From NCBI GenBank assembly GCA_022559845.1, contig CM040117.1, forward strand, positions 144,278,732 through 144,342,731: a DNA stretch of 64,000 bases, given 5' to 3'. This document shows positions 1 through 13,143 of the stretch, piece by piece. The position numbers and the translations under genes were made by a program. Positions within the stretch are counted from its first letter, which is position 1; the number at the start of each line of letters is the position of its first letter. Origin of the DNA: Amorphophallus konjac. Lineage: Eukaryota; Streptophyta; Magnoliopsida; Alismatales; Araceae. The notes beneath the pieces were generated by a model. That model saw only the letters and a program-made list of their open reading frames with translations. It was not told the DNA's origin and did not search any database.

Positions 1-462
1 GTGGAGAGAGAAGAAGGGGGGTGGGGACTCTCTCACCCTAGGGCTTCTCACCCAATTGGATTCTCTCCATTAAACTAAGCTTTGAACTCTCAAATGGCAA
101 TTTTCATTGATTGATTCATTACCTTGAAATGGGGGGAATGGGGCCCTATATATAGGCAACCCACATTTTACAATAAGACCCTGACAATTGACTCAATGAC
201 AAATAACCGAGGGGGTAGGGGGAGCCCTTGGGCCAAGCCCAATGAATTGGGCCCAATAGCTAACTAGACAACCTAATGACACTCAAACTTAGGGAAATAA
301 ACACAAGACTTTGGAACATGACTCAAATAAAAGGGAAAATACATCAAATGACTCAAATAAAAATTACATAGGACACAAAATTAAATAACTAGACCATGCC
401 GGATGCAACCGGGGCGAGGAGACGAGCTGTGAACGTGGGCATGGGAGGTGATGTCCCCATCA
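1..462 (-). mobile_element. Partial LTR of an unidentified LTR retrotransposon
   Basis: On the minus strand an LTR-like sequence starts TGATGGGGACATC at 462 and runs out of the window. It interrupts the H-minus 3' LTR, whose homology to its partner copy begins only at about 465. A TATA-like CTATATATAG lies at 146-155. No coding sequence is visible. The other end and the target duplication are outside the window, so the family cannot be named. Confidence 0.55.
146..155 (-). promoter_or_regulatory. TATA box of the partial LTR
   Basis: The palindrome CTATATATAG sits about 310 bp inside the LTR start in a GC-richer setting, as expected for an LTR Pol II promoter. Activity is inferred. Confidence 0.4.
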
Positions 463-1292
463 CGAGATAATCAAAGGAAAGTCGTAGATAATCAAATTAT
501 CTTCCAACCAGTCGAAATGGCAATCAAAATGGTTAAATATCCACGGAGAAAATGACGGGAGAAGTTAGGGATAAAACCATGGATAGAGAGAGAAAATCTT
601 TTAATCTTTCAGAAATCGATACGATGAACGGTCTCACGATAGACCACTAAACCTGATGAGCAGCCATCTCCTAGGCCGTCCAACCCTATCGGTGGAAATT
701 TAAATAAATCATAAATATTATCCAACTATCCATCGAACTGACCGAAAGCCTCGCCGTTGGACTCTCATAGATGAATGGCTGATCATAGACCTTTTATCTA
801 CAAGAGCGGCCAACAGGCAACCGCTCATCCCTGTCGGTGATAAATCAAAATAGATGAGATAAATATATAGTTATCTGAACAACCAATCAAACGCAGGACT
901 CTGGGAGATAAATGGCTAAGTATGTACCGCACAATGGTCTTATGCGGCTACGTATAGGCCGTATATATGCTTATCGGTGATAATTCAGAAAATTAGCTAA
1001 ATATCCCATAAATATATGGACGACCCTGTATCAACCGCGCATATTGTTGAATGGCTGGAGGTTGACCATACATGTACATGGGCGCTTGAAATCCATAGAA
1101 AAGCTTAATCAACCAAAACCAAGGTCCATTAAGCCCTAAATCAACTCGGACCTAGCCAGGGAGGGAGGCCACCCATAAAATTGGCCGAGAGCGTGCCAGA
1201 AAATAGCCTAACGAGTGATGAACAACTCGAGGCATCCATAAATGGGAGTAAGAGAAATGACTTCACCTATCGGCAAAAAACGGTTGTCAACA
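463..1292 (-). repeat. H-minus 3' LTR, truncated by an insertion at 462
   Basis: This aligns with 20935-21307 and 9893-10347. Shared landmarks are the TGTTGACA start (minus strand, at 1292), the block around TATGTACCGCACAATGG near 920, and AGATAATCAAAGGAAAG near 465. The uninterrupted copy near 915 shows the empty site for the A/B composite. It carries degenerate CGGTC..GACC motifs around 625-840. Confidence 0.8.
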
Positions 1293-4183
1293 GATGCCCC
1301 TCCTTAATGTCATCTTTGTAGGGGAGCGAGCGGAGGTGAAGCGATAGTGAAATGGAACATGGACATGAAGCGGAAATGAAGCGGAGTGAACTGAAAAGCG
1401 GGCGTTAAGGTAAAATGATACCCGTTTTTACCAACAAGCGATAGGAATCTTCCGGAAAACTCTGAACCGAACACAAGGAATGATTAGACTAAAAGCGATG
1501 CCAATCTGGAGGAACTAAACTAAATCAAAAGAAACACACGATCAACCTCATGGGGGATACAATCCCGCCGACCAATGAGGAGACCGGAATAAGATGCGAA
1601 AAGTAAAGAGACAGGCTAAAACTCCAGATAGGGACCTCTTAATCAACCAAACCAAGCGAATCGATCAGAGAGAACCTTCCAACTCAGAGTGGAATTGTTC
1701 CTCTTACTCAAGCACTGAACGCACAGCTAACCATCACTGATGGGACACTTTGCAGGCACACAATGGGGCATGAATGCTCAAAAGATGCGTATGATTCATG
1801 CTGGGCTAAAATAAAAGAAACCAGTAAAATGAATGCGAAGAAAGATTAAAATATAAAATACTCGAGAATAATATTGCTAAGCTGGGAGAATCAGAGTCAA
1901 GACACTATCCGCAACCACGGCATGCAGGATAGAACCATCCTCCCCTGGGCATCCCAACCTAAGGGCATATCCGGAGATTAAGCACGTGAACCTGGATCAT
2001 CATTGTTTTTGTTAAAGGGGAACATCAGATCCTCGAACACATAGATAATCAACTGGTTCTCGAGATAATATAGCATAGTACCATATAGTAATGCGATAAG
2101 GGATGTAGGGATAGAAAGCCATACCTGACTTACCTGTGCAGACGAAACGGCGTGCTTTTTTTTATATTTTTATTTCAGATTTTTATGGATTTTTATGAAT
2201 AAGACGAACAAGTATAAACATATCAAAGATAACACAATGATTAACTGAACGACAAACGACATGACATAACATGACGATCAACATAACATAACAAAGGCAA
2301 ATGAGTGCATATGCAAGGGCATAAATAAACAACACGCATGCATGAACACGGTGTGACAAGATAACAATGTCATGGGATAACACACGGTTGGTACAAAAAC
2401 ATGACGGATGATCACGTGGTTGGGACAAGAATATGACGGATGATCACGTGGTTGGGATAACACAAGGAACATAGAAGGATGACTAACAACATGTGCAAGA
2501 CAACTATCAACATGTGGTGAGGAACAAAATAACAAGTGTGGGACGATACAGTGGGACATAGACACGAGGCAAGGACACGGCGAGACAAAAGACGTGAATA
2601 AAATACGCACTTCAATCAAAACCCAAGATCAGAATGAAGCAGAACTGCCAGGTTCATAATCGTGAGGCAAAGCCCTCTCATAAAAATATGATCATTGCAA
2701 CGGAGAAGGACATGAGCTTCAGAACATACCGAGAGAAATGATTGAAGAAGAGAACAGATCAAAGATGTGAACAGGAGGAAGAGCACAAAGATATAGCAAG
2801 GAACGCCTGAGTACTTGCAATATGCACACTTAGCAAACACGTATCTGTTCTCAAAACAAATAGATAGACAAATATTTTTGAAAATTTGAAATTTCTTGAT
2901 TTTTTGAATTTTTTTGGATTTTTGAAAACATTTGATTTTTTTTGTTTTAGGATTTTGAAAATATTTGATTTTTAGAATTTTGACAATATCTGATTTTTTG
3001 ATTTTTGACAATAACAATCAGCAGCACCTAAAGACGGGCTCAAACTACTGGCTAGGGATCGTCATTCCCTACCCCTCTCATTAAAGGCGTCCCTTAAGTA
3101 GGGCGTGCATGTGAGGGTGGCTTGCCACAACCAACCGCTTTTAAAGAACGGTGCCCCTACTAAGGCCATACCCGGGATACAACCCAACTTAAGAGGGAGA
3201 AGCAGAAGAAGAATTGGAGACAAGCTTCATGCAAGATGGGAGACATCAAGGCTCGAATTCCTTCCAGGGCGCTACCCCTAAAAGATACAGTCTGTTGTGC
3301 CGGGACTTTGTGTCTTTGATTTTTAGACCCATATTTATCAGGCACGCATGCGACCGGGCTCATGATGTCCCGCGGGGAACTGTACTGCCACTCTAGTCAT
3401 GCATTTGATTCATAATTTTGCATTGATTCATTTTCTCATTTTGGTAGCCCTTATTGGCCAAATATAGTATGAAAGTTCACTTTTTTTTGAGGGTCAAGAC
3501 TGCCCCTATTTGAGACCTGTCTCGTATTAGGGAGCGCCTAGGTTAGTCATTTTATGTGGCCGAGCAGAGAAGAGAAAAAGACCTTTGTGAATACCTAAAG
3601 TATGGCCAAAGCAGCAACGGTGTTGCTCAAAGGAATCGGATATGGCTCGCCGTGAAGTGTGTGAAAAACCCATGCTCAAAGGTCACCCTCAACGATCGGG
3701 GAAAGAACTAGACTCCCAGCGCGAAGTATCACCGGCCTAAGGATGCTGTAGAAGCGAACTCATTTTAAATGACCTAAATGAACTAAGCAAATTTCTAAAA
3801 GCCACTTAACCATGTTGAGGAATAACAATATAACAATGTGCAGAAACAATAATGGAAATGAAAGCATGTTTCTTTGCTCAAAATAAAGATACCTTTGCAA
3901 ATCCGCAGTGTAGAAGTAGCATCCTAAAGCAATCTTGATCATCGAGCTTCGAGCAGCATGAGCTTTGTATTCCTTGCTTGACAGGATGAAAGGGAGAGGA
4001 TAGCAAAGGGCTTGAAAGATTCCTTGACATGGAGGAGCGACAGACACCAAACTAGATGAAATAAGGATAAAAAGGAAGAGGGACGAGGGCTAGAACTCTC
4101 TTGTTAAGGCGTCAAGGCCCTGATAACAAGGAACCAAATACAGAATGAACAGAGATTAACTAAGATCAATACGGGCTAAAGCC
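1293..4183 (-). other. H-minus 3' internal region, no supported gene
   Basis: The part at 1293-2146 is homologous, inverted, to 24800-25664 and is the tail before the 3' LTR. A 36-bp sequence containing the G-box CACGTG is repeated in tandem near 2402-2465. A T-rich (minus strand A-rich) patch lies at 2860-3010. I find no pol domain on either strand. The largest open frames here lack recognisable domains and look like chance. Confidence 0.5.
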
Positions 4184-7100
4184 TCAAAAACAGTAAGAAC
4201 ATGGGCAAGAACCCTGAAAGGGTGAGGAGGAAAGAACAGAAAGATGATGAAAGCATAACTGCAAAGACAAGGAAAAAAGAGAGCGATCATCCGACGTGGT
4301 CAGAGAAAAAGAATAGCGATCACCCGCCAGAGGCTGGGAAGAAGATGCATGAACACCCGATGAGGTCGGGGAAAAGAAATGGAAACCACCCGACAAGGTC
4401 GGGGAACGAGCACAAGGAATCCCCAATAGGGTCGGGGAAAAAGGATGAGAAACGGAATCCAGACGTATCCAGGGAGAAAAACTAGAAGATTCCCCTGGAC
4501 CAGGGGAAGAGGAGGACATAGGCCGAGGCCTAGAATGGTGAGGATAGGAGAAGATGGTAGAAATATAGTCAAGTGTTGGAAGGTACACCACCCAAGGATA
4601 AGAACTGAGCAACAGAAAAGATGAATGGACGGAAGAAGGAGAGGAGGAAGTGGACCCCCGAGTGCACAACTGACAGCCCTTGAACTTATGCCATCGCCTC
4701 TTCTTAGTAGAAATCTTCTTGAAACAACTCCGCATGGCGCGGACTCGGGCCTTCAAGCTTCTTAATCTGTAATACTTTCTCAAATAACGGGCCCACCTGG
4801 CAGACGGCCTGGCTCGGTCATGAATATGCAGCTTCATCGAGATGGTTGCCCCTAGCTGTGCGGTGCTAACCACAGAAGGACATTCCATAACAGTCAACTC
4901 CTTGTGTTGTTTATTAGAAAAACAGGGAGCTATGTTGCTTGGAGTCAACATCATAAGATTCGGCATCTCCTCTCGGTAATCAGGCATGAAGTACAGCTCC
5001 CTTGCTAGAAGTGCCAGACAGAACTAAGGGAGGGTGATGCACGGCGTTGACGTAGCCGCCTCACCAATAAACCGAGAGAGATGAGACATAAAATGTAGAA
5101 TGCCCCTAGTCAATCTCAAGGACACAGCCAATTTCCCCTTGAATGCAGAATTCATTAAACTTTTGGTGGCCGTGTGCGTTAGCACCATCCTGGCAGAAAA
5201 CTCTTTTGGGCCAATGAACTAAACAGCAATCAGGTGAGAGGTGATAACAACATCAACAGTGAATTCTCCGGCGAGTAAAGAAATTGTCACCGACCTCGCT
5301 TTAGAAGAAATTGGCACCAGTGCACATGAACTCTTCTTAGCAACCATCTTCATAGCAAGTGTAGGCTGATTGCCCCTAGAATAGCCAGGGACCAGGACTC
5401 GGACCGGCATGCGGCAAATGAAATCTTGAAGCTTGTAATGCTCGGTCAAAACCTGGTTTGGCTCTTTATCTCCCTGGGGACTAGACCCGAGGGGCACTAA
5501 AGGTAGCGTGTACCTGCTCCGCGAAGTGGGAAGTGGTAGAGGGAGGTTATAAGGAGGAGGTTTGAATGGCGCGGGTGGCGATGGTGCAAGTGATGGAGGA
5601 ATAATGATGATGATGGGCATGGGTAGAGGTAAAGGCAAAAGTGGAAGCGTGGGTTTAGGCTCGACCTGCTCGGGCTCAGAGGATGATGGCAGAAGGGGGA
5701 GTGAAAGAAGTGGTGGCGGTGGTGGCAAAGGTGATGAGGGTGGCAAAGGGGGTGATGTGGTTGATGGAGATGGTGAAGGTGAAAGGGAAGGAGATGAAGG
5801 TAGGGGTGGGGAAGAAGGAGGAGATGAAGATAGTGGTGTAGTGGGGGAAGTGGCAGGTGGTGGCGCTCTTCGGTGTATCTTTACAACACGTCGAGAGGCG
5901 TTGGGGACAGGTGTGGTGGTGGAAACGGAGGGTGAAAGAGAAGTTGCCTGAGCGGAGGCTAGGGTAGGTAAAGGTGGTGGAGGAGATGGGATAGAGGAAG
6001 AAGTGGGTAACGGAGCAGGTATCTTATTAACTGAAGAAACACCAGGGTGCCCCTGGTCTTGAAGTGGAGACAGTTGCCTAGGCGGCACGGCTTGCTGCTA
6101 CTGCTGCTTGCTGCTGAGATCTGAAATAACTTTGTGCATAAATGCCCAATCAATCATCTTCTTATCTTCCAAACTGTAAACAAACTCCCAGAACTTGGGA
6201 CAATCCCCAATCAAATGCCCCTGTTGACGGTGGAATTTACAGAAATGGAGCAAATTCCCGACCGCAGGTTGGCAAGGCATGACCGGAGGGAGTTGCAACG
6301 CATGGGTGGCTATCAAAGCCCTGAAAACATTTGTAAGAGATTCTGGCAATGAAGAGTGAGAAGCCCACTTCGGGCAAGGTGGATGTCGAGGGGTATGAAA
6401 AGGTAATGGAGATGGTAGCGGGGGTTGCGTAGGCAAGGGGGATTGCGTAGGTGAAGGCAGAGGGCTAGTAAGTGAATGAGATGCAGGTGTGGAGGGCGTG
6501 GGAATATAGTGGACAACATCCACCCGCTCCGGGTGTGATGTTTCCTTGACCGGAAGTGGAGAGGTATGGGGAGAGGAAATAGCGGAAGGCTGACTCGTGA
6601 AGGGATGCGTAGTGGAGTGACATGGGAAGGCATGTGGGTATGTGGGAGCGGACGGCCGACTCGGGGAGGGATATGAGGTGGAGGGTTGACTCGCGGTGGA
6701 GGGCGGAGGGAAAGTGTATGTAGAAGGTGAAGGTGGAGGAGACTCGTGGTCAAAGGAAACTAGGAGTTGTTGGCTAATGAAGCGGGCTCGACTGTAAAGT
6801 TGTGGCCAAGAGGTAATATCATTCAGGGTTAAGATGCATCTGAGCTCGGGTGTTGCATTAGAAATAATCATCTTGATTTGTTCGCCCTCTGGAATATGCC
6901 CCTAGACTTGAGCGGCCAGGCGACGCCAGCGGTCGGCAAACGTGGAGAATTCCTCATCGGGCTTCATCTTCTCTTAGGCCAGATCAACTATGGAGTATCT
7001 GCGCCCAACCTGGTCCTGGTACTGCTGAATAAATCTTGCTTGAATGGCTTGAAAGTTCATCATCTGGTCTTGCGGTAATGTGAAGAACCAATCCTTGGCC

Positions 7101-7687
7101 GAGCCCTCTAAAGATAGGCCAAACAAATAGGCCATCAAGCGTTGATCATGCTGGAACTGGGCCGACTCATATAGGAAATTCTTCAAATAGACGTAGGGGT
7201 CACTAATTCCACCATAGCGACGATATACGGGGATCTGTGAACGTGGTGGAAGCTGAAGACCCTGAAATGCAAATGGGATATCCAAAGAAGTTTGGGGATT
7301 GATTCGTCGTTGCAATTCATCAAGCTGGCGTCGGGCCTGAGCGAACATCTCCTCGGTAGGAAAAGTCCGAGAAGGATATGGGCCAACCTGAGTAAGAGAG
7401 GATGAATTTAAACCAGGATAATGATGATGGGTCGAATAGAGGGACCCAGCCTGAGGTGAAGACAAGCCCATTCTGGGAATGAAGGAATGCACTGGCCTGG
7501 AAGAATCGTGAATGTGGGAATGAGGATTGATCGGGCCAACAGCAGCACGGGCGGGATAAGAAGGTCCGTTTAAAGAATATGGTCCACTGGAGGAATAAGG
7601 AGAAGGGCCCGCATGGGAAGAGGAATCCACACAGGGATAAGAAGATGGAGAAGTATAGGAATAAGGTATAGGGGAAAAATGCTCCAT
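4184..7687 (-). pseudogene. gag: H-minus gag polyprotein frame with unknown C-terminal extension, five nonsense codons
   Basis: One reading frame runs from ATG at 7687 (protein start MEHFSPIPYS) to 4184, about 1,168 codons, with no frameshift. It has a Pro/Ser/Tyr-rich N-terminus. A Tat/Ogre-type gag domain follows (DPYVYLKNF .. LEGSAKDWFF .. FIQQYQDQVG, near 7200-6980) and continues through ATPELRCILT. Next is a proline-rich linker, then a variant zinc knuckle CKFHRQQGHLIGDC near 6235-6190. A very proline-rich stretch (6000-5550) and about 400 residues I do not recognise complete the frame. In-frame stops are TAA at 6974-6976 and TAG at 6902-6904, 6098-6100, 5219-5221 and 5024-5026. The extension has no DTG/DSG protease motif and no RT. 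The gag should form particles for RNA packaging, using pol from another element. The product is now broken. Confidence 0.7.
4280..4440. repeat. Degenerate minisatellite of CCCGA..TCGGG hairpin units
   Basis: About five units spaced 31-43 bp contain an inverted repeat like CCCGACAAGGTCGGG, with starts near 4286, 4321, 4355, 4388 and 4419. The array is in frame with the C-terminal end of the long H reading frame on the minus strand, where it gives a Ser/Pro/Phe-rich repeat. Confidence 0.55.
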
Positions 7688-9073
7688 GGGGAGAATGGAG
7701 ACTTTATACAATGAACTTCAAAGGAATTACAAGGAGGAAAATGACCCTAAGACGAATGCAACTAGATGGAGACACACAAAGATGAACTAGACCAAATGAG
7801 CCTAATCTAATAAAAAGATACAAATGCTGACACTGTAACATACAATGGAGGGAAGAGATGAGGAAAGAATCAACCAATTACCCAATCAAATTCCAAGTGA
7901 TGCGCAAAATTTTTTATAAGTTCCCTTTTAGGACCTTAGTGGATTAATTAAGATATCAATTCACTCAACCACAAGGTACCTAAACAGGGTGTGAATGGAG
8001 AATTGGCAGACTCTAAGGAACTCTCCCTCTCATGAATGCAGACCCTAGACTGGGGTATGTTGCGGTACAACCTGCCCGACGTTCATGTGGGAATCCACGG
8101 CTCACGGGGACTTACAGAGGTCCTCGGCAAGGTCCCCTGGTCGACTCTAAGGAGTATGGAGACGAGAGGAAACCCTACCTCAGTAGGAATGTAACTAGAT
8201 GTGAATGAAATGCATGAATCCTATGTGCACCGGAGTGCATGCAAAATTCTAACCTAGAAACTAGCAAGTAATGAACAAGCAAATGCAAGAGAAATAAAAA
8301 GAAGTATTCAACCAGTAAAATAATAGCAGGGGAGATCAACAGCAGCACCAAATATGTATATGTATATAATGATATGACTCAATGATCACACTGCAACATG
8401 GGGTGCACTGTAGCAGCAAAAGGACGGTCTGATGGAGACCACTCATGGATCAAGGATGGCCTGTGAACGACTGTGCAGACCAGGGAGTAACGACAAAGTA
8501 ATCAAGAAAATCATAAAATGAGAGAATAAAATAGATAGAAATCAGAAGCGTATGAGGATGGGCGGTCTATTGCCAGCCGCATAAGCACTAGAACGGAGTC
8601 GAAACAACCACGTGACAGTAATCCAGCCAACAGCATGAAGGCAGAGGCGTACCTGAGCCAGCAAGATAGACGGCCAATAATAGTCCGTATACAATGTGAA
8701 CGGGCGGTAATGGACCGCTTATAACATCGGGCTTTGCAAAAGAGTTGGCGCTATTCATAGAGAAGGGCGGTGGACTTTCAGCCGCAGAAACGATGGACGG
8801 CGCTGGAGGAACCGCGCAAGTTCCAGAGGACAGAGAGCGTGACCCAACCTGTAACCACTTCAGGAAGAGGACTAACACAGCAAAAGAAAGGGTTAGCAAA
8901 TCACTAACACGATAGGCACTAGTTGTCCCGCCGTGATCGCCAAAAAATGGGCTGTTGATATGTTTTTACTTTCTCTTCAATACTCTGCCCGGAGTCCAAA
9001 GTCTTTCCTATCCCTTCTACTAAATCGATGTGAGAAATAAATGGAAAATAGAAGGGGGATAGAAGGGTGTAAA
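7688..9073 (-). other. H-minus 5' leader
   Basis: A non-coding leader of about 1.4 kb lies between PBS and gag start. It contains several GGGCGGTCTATTGCC..GCCGC-like motifs (about 8560-8800), a weaker version of the motif array in the H LTR. Short open frames show no domain. Confidence 0.5.
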
Positions 9074-9090
9074 CCTGTGATCGCCACCAA
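9074..9090 (-). other. H-minus primer binding site region
   Basis: On the minus strand TTGGTGGCGATCACAGG follows the LTR end. The same TTGGTGGCGATCAC follows the H-plus LTR at 27739. The position fits a PBS. I do not assign the tRNA, except that it is not the initiator-Met type used by the other elements here. Confidence 0.5.
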
Positions 9091-10347
9091 GGTGCCAAAC
9101 GTGATGGACACGTCGTACCTTGGAAAGAGGGTAGGTACTCGCCGTTAACCAGCACTGCAGGGGATGAGAGGCCCTTGAAGAACCGCCTTAAGGGTAGTGC
9201 GGCCGCTCGACAGTGCTGGGGTGGAACGCGGGATGAAGAACAAGGGATGATGAACGGTTCAGGATCGGCCGCGGGAAGGAGATGAACGGTGTAATATTGG
9301 CCGCACTTCCCTTAGAATGGAGAGTTTGGAACCGCCCAACGCCACCATGCCACCACGCCCTAAGATGCAAAGGTCCAACCAAAACCCTTTCCGGCCGGTC
9401 AGAAAGGATGGGCCTCGTGTTAGTGTGTTGCTGACCTGTGAAACAGAGTGTAGAACACAAAAAGAAGCCAAAATTAGAACTGCAAAGTGTAGTAAGTGCT
9501 AGAACGGGAAAGAATAAACATAACTAAATGAAGTGGGGGGGGGGGGTACTTGGGGGGTTTTAAACCCCTAGGGGCACCAAAAACATGGGAGGGTGTGTGA
9601 ATGATGCCTGAGAATGACAAAAACATGGAAGAAACTTGGAGAAGATGATGCATGCAAACAAGAGAGAATGACGGACTAATGAACTAAAGACACCACTAAT
9701 GAGATACTCCCTGAATCGGAGGCCTGCATGGACGTAGAAGGCCTCCCTCCCTGGTCATAGGTCGCTCTAGAATCCGACAGGGCTTCGTCGTGACCTGAAA
9801 TCCCCCCCCCCCTTCGAAGGTAGCCTCTAGGGTCTATTTATAGAGCCTAGAGAGCCAGCCCCAAAATTAGGGTTTTTAGGCATTTTTAGGTCAAGATAAT
9901 CAAAGGAAAGTCGTAGATAATCGAATTATCTTCCACCCAGTCGAAATGGCAATCAAAATGATTAAATATCCAGGGAGAAAATGACGGGAGAAGTTAGGGA
10001 TAAAACCACGGATAGAGAGAGAAAATTTGTTAATCTTTCAGGAATCGATACAATGAACGGTCTCACGATAGACCACTCAACCTGATGAGCGGCCATCTCC
10101 TAGGCCGTCCAACCCTATCGGTGGAAATTCAAATAAATCATAAATATTATCCAACTATCCATCGAATTGACCGAAAGCCTCGCTGTTAGACTCTCATAGA
10201 TGAACGGATGATCATAGACCTTTTATCTACAAGAGTGGCCAACAGGCAACCGCTCATTCCTGTCGGTGATAAATAAAAATAGGTGAGATAAATAGATAAT
10301 TATCTGAACAACCAATCGAACGCAGGACTCTGGGAGATAAACAGCTA
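9091..10347 (-). repeat. H-minus 5' LTR, R-U5 side segment
   Basis: This is the downstream part (in element sense) of the split LTR. It matches the H-plus LTR, with shared landmarks CTATAAATAG, CAGGGAGGGAGGC and the ACGAGGCCCATCC block. It abuts element A at 10348, with GCTAA at 10343-10347 as target duplication. Together with 20935-21307 the LTR is about 1.63 kb. Confidence 0.75.
9834..9843 (-). promoter_or_regulatory. TATA box of H-minus 5' LTR
   Basis: CTATAAATAG on the minus strand is conserved at the corresponding place in the H-plus LTR (26987-26996). Confidence 0.55.
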
Positions 10348-10985
10348 ATGGTGCGGACACCCGAGCAGTTGAGCGACGTGATACACCGAGCCATCGGTAC
10401 CGCACACGGAGCACGACTCGAGCCACCTCAGCGTCCATCTGGCTCGGAGATAGCCTGGAGACTCTGCCTTGAGCCTCCCCATTTATCATATTTAGTTAGC
10501 CTTTATGTGTGTGTAATTTGTGTTTATTTTGTTATATTCGGTTTGCTATTTTGATTGTAAGAGGGGCTTATGTACAATTTGGACCCCGTGGGCCCCATGG
10601 GCCCCCCAGGCCCCATCCTATTGAGCCACCTCAGCCAAGGGCCCCAAGTGGGGTCAGTCAACATGTCAAATGGAGGCTTCTAGATAGGTGGGCCAAGTGG
10701 GGGACAAGTGGCTTGGAAAGTCCACATTTTGGCCACCCACCCCACCTACCAAGTCAAGCCACTCTCCTTGGTCCAAGGGCCGCCCCTCCCCTTGTATTTT
10801 TTAATTATTTTTGTGTGTGTGTGTCTCATGCCATTCCAGCCCTTCATCTCCCACTCCTAGATCCTACGGTTGTGGATGGATGTGAGATGTAACCTATTTA
10901 AGCTTGTATTTTCCATTTTAGTGGAATTAATGCCATTTGAATTGGAAAAAAAAATCATAAGATACGGGTTTTTTGTCCCGCATCA
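10348..10985 (+). repeat. Element A 5' LTR
   Basis: TG..CA LTR of 638 bp, paired with 17753-18388. A TATA-like CTATTTAAG lies at 10894-10902. The last 31 bp are shared with the LTRs of element B. Confidence 0.85.
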
Positions 10986-10988
10986 GTT

Positions 10989-11000
10989 TGGTATCAGAGC
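10989..11000 (+). other. Element A primer binding site (initiator Met tRNA)
   Basis: TGGTATCAGAGC three bases after the LTR end is the standard complement of the plant initiator Met tRNA 3' end. Confidence 0.85.
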
Positions 11001-11953
11001 AGGTCGAGTCTAGGGTAGTCGTTGCATATGTCTTGCATAGTATAAGTCGAGTCTAGGATCATCATTTCAAAACAACAAAAAAAAAGAGTGTTTCAAATTG
11101 CATTTCACCCAATAGCCTGGTATATTAAAAGGCGTTGCCCAAACATTAGGTTATGCCTATCGGGAAGGTAGCGTACTTGCGCGAGTGATCTTCGGGTCGC
11201 TTATCTCCGCCACGTACCGGATATTGGTTAGGTCTAAGTGCATCCTTTTGTGAGTGTTTGCATCAGTTTGTGTCTCCTAGTTCATGTGTAGTCCAATAAG
11301 AGTCAGTCGGTCTTGTCCAAGAGTCGGCATGTTCAACATGTAGTTCCCCCCAATTTCCCATGGATTCCCAATCACCCGGGCCATATGGCCGTTGGTCTAC
11401 TCATGGGCTTGGCAACCATCCTCTCCCCTTTCGTAGGCCCGAAGCCTCTGATTTTTATGGCTCTGATGATCCAGGCGACTACCTCAATTGGGAGGCCGCC
11501 ATGGACAAATATCTTGAATGTTACACCATGTCCGATGCCATGCAAGTTAGTTTTGCCCGAGAGAGGCTTGTCAACAAAGCCGCCTGGAAATGGGATAGCA
11601 TTGAGCGCATGAGAGAGGTTAGGAGGCAAAGGCCCATTGAGTCGTGGCATGAGATGAAGGACGAACTTAGGAAGGTCTACCTACCCGGCCCGGTCACCTC
11701 CAACCAACCCCACCCAATCACCTCCACCCAAGTGGGCCATAATCGGAGGCAACGCGCCGCGCATGTAGAAGAGCCAAGGTCCACGACTAAGCCGACTTCA
11801 TATGGGGGAGTCCATCACATCGCTCCTACTCCAAACCCCACCATTGCCGAACTCTTCCAAATCATTTTGGATAAGGTGGATAGGAAGTGTGATTATATTG
11901 AGTCCCTGCTTCCCCCTTGCCTACCTCCTAGCCGAGATAGAACCAAGCATGAC

Positions 11954-13109
11954 TGATGTGAAACAAATGCCGAAGTCGATTCTGTCCGGTTCTGGAATCT
12001 GTGACCAGCAGCTGTTGAAGTGGCTGTAGATCGCACTCTGGAATTTTGCCGGAGGCGCGGTTGGTGCCGTTGGCTTCGTAACAGGGTAGGGATGCAGCAC
12101 AATTTTTCTGAATTTTGGTTCCGCCCGAACCTGGTCGCCACGGACGACTGAGCGGGGACCCCGTTCTGGTTCTGTGCAGGGGCAGCTTCTGAACAGCGGC
12201 TTGACATGGACACCACGAGCAATCCCGAACTCCGTTTGGTGCGCAGCAGGTGGCGTTGGAATCGTGGGGACGACTACTTTCCAGCGGCACTGGTCTCGCC
12301 TCAGTCGGATGTCGGTGTGGACGTGCAGGTCCCGTTGAGTGGGGACGGGTCGGAGGAGGGGATCGGTGGACAGAATGACCCAACAGTGGTAGGAAATTGA
12401 TAACTTCACACCTTGAGCTCCGGTCGATGAACCGCCTTCTGTTCCTGAGAGCTGACAGAGAGGGGAGGAACTTTGCTGAACAGCTCGGAGTCGGATTCCG
12501 TCAGGGTTGGGCGTGGTGGTGGTCTTCCTCAGCTTCTGGTCGGGTTCAGGAGCCTCCTGCGCAGTCGTGGGAGATTGGCCACTGCCGATGCTCACGAACT
12601 CGGAAGAGGACGATTCCACCTCGCCTGGTCAGAAGACTCGCCAACGTACGTTTTTGATGAAGAACCCGGAAGCCGATTCTGCCTGGAACTGCTCCCAATA
12701 TCGACTGCAACTCGGGCTTGATTTCTGCCTGCGAATGGAGCTGATTGAGGAGGGGGGATTAAGGGGGATGGAAGGGATTTGTGGGTTTGGGTTAAGGGAG
12801 GGGGGGGGGATGGACGTGGCTGGGGTTGCAGGGGGGTGCTTTTGGGAGGTGGGGAGGTAATGGGGTGGTGAGAGAGAGAGGAGGGAACACCCAAATTCGA
12901 AATTGGGCCTTGGGGAGATGAAAGGGTGCCTGGGAAGACGAAAGGTTGTGTGGGGAAGGGGAGAGAATGCCTAGGGAGTGGGAGTTCTACCTAGGGGAGG
13001 GGAGGGGACTTAAATGAGGGGTATAGGGAAGGGGGAGGGGTCTTAATTAGAGGTGAAAGAGAGGAGAGAGAGTGGATTCCGAATTTGGGGTGGGGATGAG
13101 AGAGAATTG

Positions 13110-13143
<34 letters not shown>

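Noticed and set aside
5562..5951. Gly-rich plus-strand open frame
   Set aside because: It mirrors the proline-rich part of the H gag frame on the other strand; low complexity explains the opening.
11921..12619. Open frames of up to 230 codons in the element C LTR
   Set aside because: They occur in both LTRs, overlap each other on both strands and have no domain.
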